This document shows, piece by piece, positions 42,593-43,540 of a DNA stretch of 43,540 bases. Made by a program: the position numbers and the translations under genes. The notes beneath the pieces were generated by a model that worked only from the letters and a program-made list of their open reading frames with translations, did not search any database and had not been told where the DNA came from. Each line of letters begins with the position of its first letter. The stretch's first letter is position 1. This stretch comes from an uncultured bacterium (GTDB taxonomy: Bacteria > Bacillota_I > Bacilli_A > RF39 > UBA660): positions 1 through 43,540 of the forward strand of contig CASEYV010000005.1 of NCBI GenBank assembly GCA_949292245.1, in the 5' to 3' direction.

Positions 42593-43158
42593 TATTCGCC
42601 AAGCATAGTGCTTACTAAACTTTTTCGTGGTATATAAGTGAGGACTATTTCTTCCGTTTCAATTTTTGGCATAGGACAACCCCCACTTGTATATTTATCT
42701 TTTTCATTTTCATTAGCAATAGTATTATCTTTTTTATTTTCTTTTAATTTATCTTTTAAAAGATAATTATCTTTTTGACTATCATTTTGACAAGTCAGCA
42801 ATTCGTCATTTTGACAAGACACATTTTTGCTTGTTTCGTCTTGTGTGTTGTCATTTTGACAAGCCATATCTTTTTTTACTATTGAAAGTTGTCTTGTTGT
42901 TTGTATTTTCCCGTCTTTGTGTTCATTATTTAAAGTGCTATTTATATATTGCATACTTACTAACTTTTTGATAGAACGATTTATTGTTTCTTCACTAACA
43001 TTGAAATTAGAGGCAAAAGTCTTACTCGCCATATAGCAAGACTTTTCGTTTCTCTCAAACTCTTCAACTTGTGATAAAATCAGCATATCTAATGGGCTTA
43101 AATCTTTGTTGTCAAAGTATCTATTTTTAGATACCTTTAAAAATAACTCCTTTTCCAT
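42592..43158 (-). CDS. Replication-initiator-like winged-helix protein with in-gene repeats
   Basis: A 188-residue protein. Residues 1-95 (ELFLKVSKNRYFDNKDLSPL, DMLILSQVEEFERN, CYMASKTFASNFNVSEETINRSIKKLVSMQYI) look like the N-terminal winged helix of plasmid/ICE replication or regulatory proteins in Bacillota. Residues 105-135 hold CQND three times, produced by three copies of tcattttgacaag in the DNA; C-terminal part is acidic with TYIPRKSLVSTML. Ribosome site aaggggg. Family call is tentative, it could be a transcription regulator. Confidence 0.55.
   Translation of the reverse strand: MEKELFLKVSKNRYFDNKDLSPLDMLILSQVEEFERNEKSCYMASKTFASNFNVSEETINRSIKKLVSMQYINSTLNNEHKDGKIQTTRQLSIVKKDMACQNDNTQDETSKNVSCQNDELLTCQNDSQKDNYLLKDKLKENKKDNTIANENEKDKYTSGGCPMPKIETEEIVLTYIPRKSLVSTMLGE
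42782..42863. repeat. Three iteron-like copies of tcattttgacaag inside the initiator-like gene
   Basis: Exact 13-mers at 42782-42794, 42806-42818 and 42851-42863, spaced 24 and 45 bases (whole codons). The third is part of a dyad, ttgtca-ttt-tgacaa. Plasmid initiators of the RepA_N kind and several phage proteins keep the origin inside the gene as such repeats. Confidence 0.5.
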
Positions 43159-43167
43159 TTTTCCCCC

Positions 43168-43518
43168 TTATTCTACTTTGCAATAGTGCTTATTTGCATT
43201 ATACATACAAGTAGGACAATTTCTTTCTACCCCTTGACTTTCCAACCCACGACAAAACCTTTCCCCAAACAAGCCACTACCACGAGCCATTATTCTTATT
43301 TCTTCTTGTATCACTTGACGAACTATTTTCTCAATGTATAATTGTTGCTCGTCCTTTTGAAATGTAGTGTTAGTCTTTTCTTTTTCTTTTTCTTTACTTT
43401 CTTTTTCCCATTGTTCCATAAGTTTTAAAATGTCGGCTTCAAGTGTTTGCTCGAAAATCTTTTCAATGTCGGCTAAGTCAAAGATGTCCTCAAAACCTAT
43501 CTTGTCCGTTTTCCTCAT
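43168..43518 (-). CDS. Hypothetical protein with a Cys-rich end
   Basis: 116 residues; acidic and helical for the first 75 (IFDLADIEKIFEQTLEADIL, EKESKEKEKEKTN), then GSGLFGERFCRGLES and a Cys cluster (NCPTCMYNANKHYCK) that may bind zinc. Unknown family. It precedes the initiator-like gene by 9 bases in the same direction, so they are one operon. Ribosome site gggggttg. Confidence 0.6.
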   Translation of the reverse strand: MRKTDKIGFEDIFDLADIEKIFEQTLEADILKLMEQWEKESKEKEKEKTNTTFQKDEQQLYIEKIVRQVIQEEIRIMARGSGLFGERFCRGLESQGVERNCPTCMYNANKHYCKVE

Positions 43519-43540
43519 ATTACAACCCCCATAAGATTAT

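Noticed and set aside
42782-42863. CRISPR array
   Set aside because: Three 13-mers with unequal spacing inside an intact coding frame are too short and irregular.

Overview
The window comes from a very AT-rich (well under 35 % GC by eye) low-GC Gram-positive bacterium that uses TGA as a stop. The T-box in front of serS, the SufS/SufU pair, WXG100 proteins, small AT-rich intergenic spaces and many G-G-A-G-G or G-G-T-G-A-T ribosome sites fit an uncultured gut Bacillota lineage of the Erysipelotrichia/RF39/Mollicutes-like kind. No 16S gene is present, so this placement is inference.

Layout. (1) 1-1231: a truncated IS1182-type transposase, paired IS-like ends and a 280-bp fold-back element bounded by long direct repeats. 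(2) 1115-7240: a type VII secretion (T7SS) effector operon with two WXG100 proteins, a small helical partner, a DUF4176 protein, an 1128-residue polymorphic effector with an internal HD-hydrolase domain, a probable immunity protein, and an unusual fusion of a SpoT/MESH1-like alarmone hydrolase with DUF4176. (3) 7265-21060: ordinary chromosome: tag, tex, AI-2E family transporter, sufS-sufU, T-box-serS, a 6S-like structured RNA, miaB and several hypothetical genes. (4) 21600-28248: a complete integrative mobilizable element (about 6.6 kb) inserted exactly at the CCA end of tRNA-Met. It carries a large serine recombinase, a MobV relaxase, a DUF488-like protein and an Abi/HEPN defence gene. (5) 28320-34472: anaerobic nucleotide reduction cluster: a degenerate NrdD paralogue with an ATP cone, nrdG, nrdD fused to a glutaredoxin-like domain, and trxB. 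(6) 34487-41425: gmk, scpA-scpB, membrane-anchored and pentapeptide-repeat proteins, fabG and a macro-domain protein. (7) 41465-43540: tRNA-Leu followed by the conserved end of a second element of the same family, whose integrase is cut off after its catalytic serine and joined to an unrelated replication-type module.

Most notable: the two related elements sit at the same place relative to two different tRNA genes, although their integrase is a serine recombinase. Both carry, between the att end and the integrase, a conserved promoter, a 23-25-codon leader ORF and an intrinsic terminator whose hairpin overlaps the end of that ORF. This looks like a translation-controlled attenuator of integrase expression. 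Other leads are the HD-domain T7SS effector with an alarmone-hydrolase/DUF4176 partner, the glycyl-radical-less NrdD paralogue, and repeats embedded in a replication-initiator-like gene.
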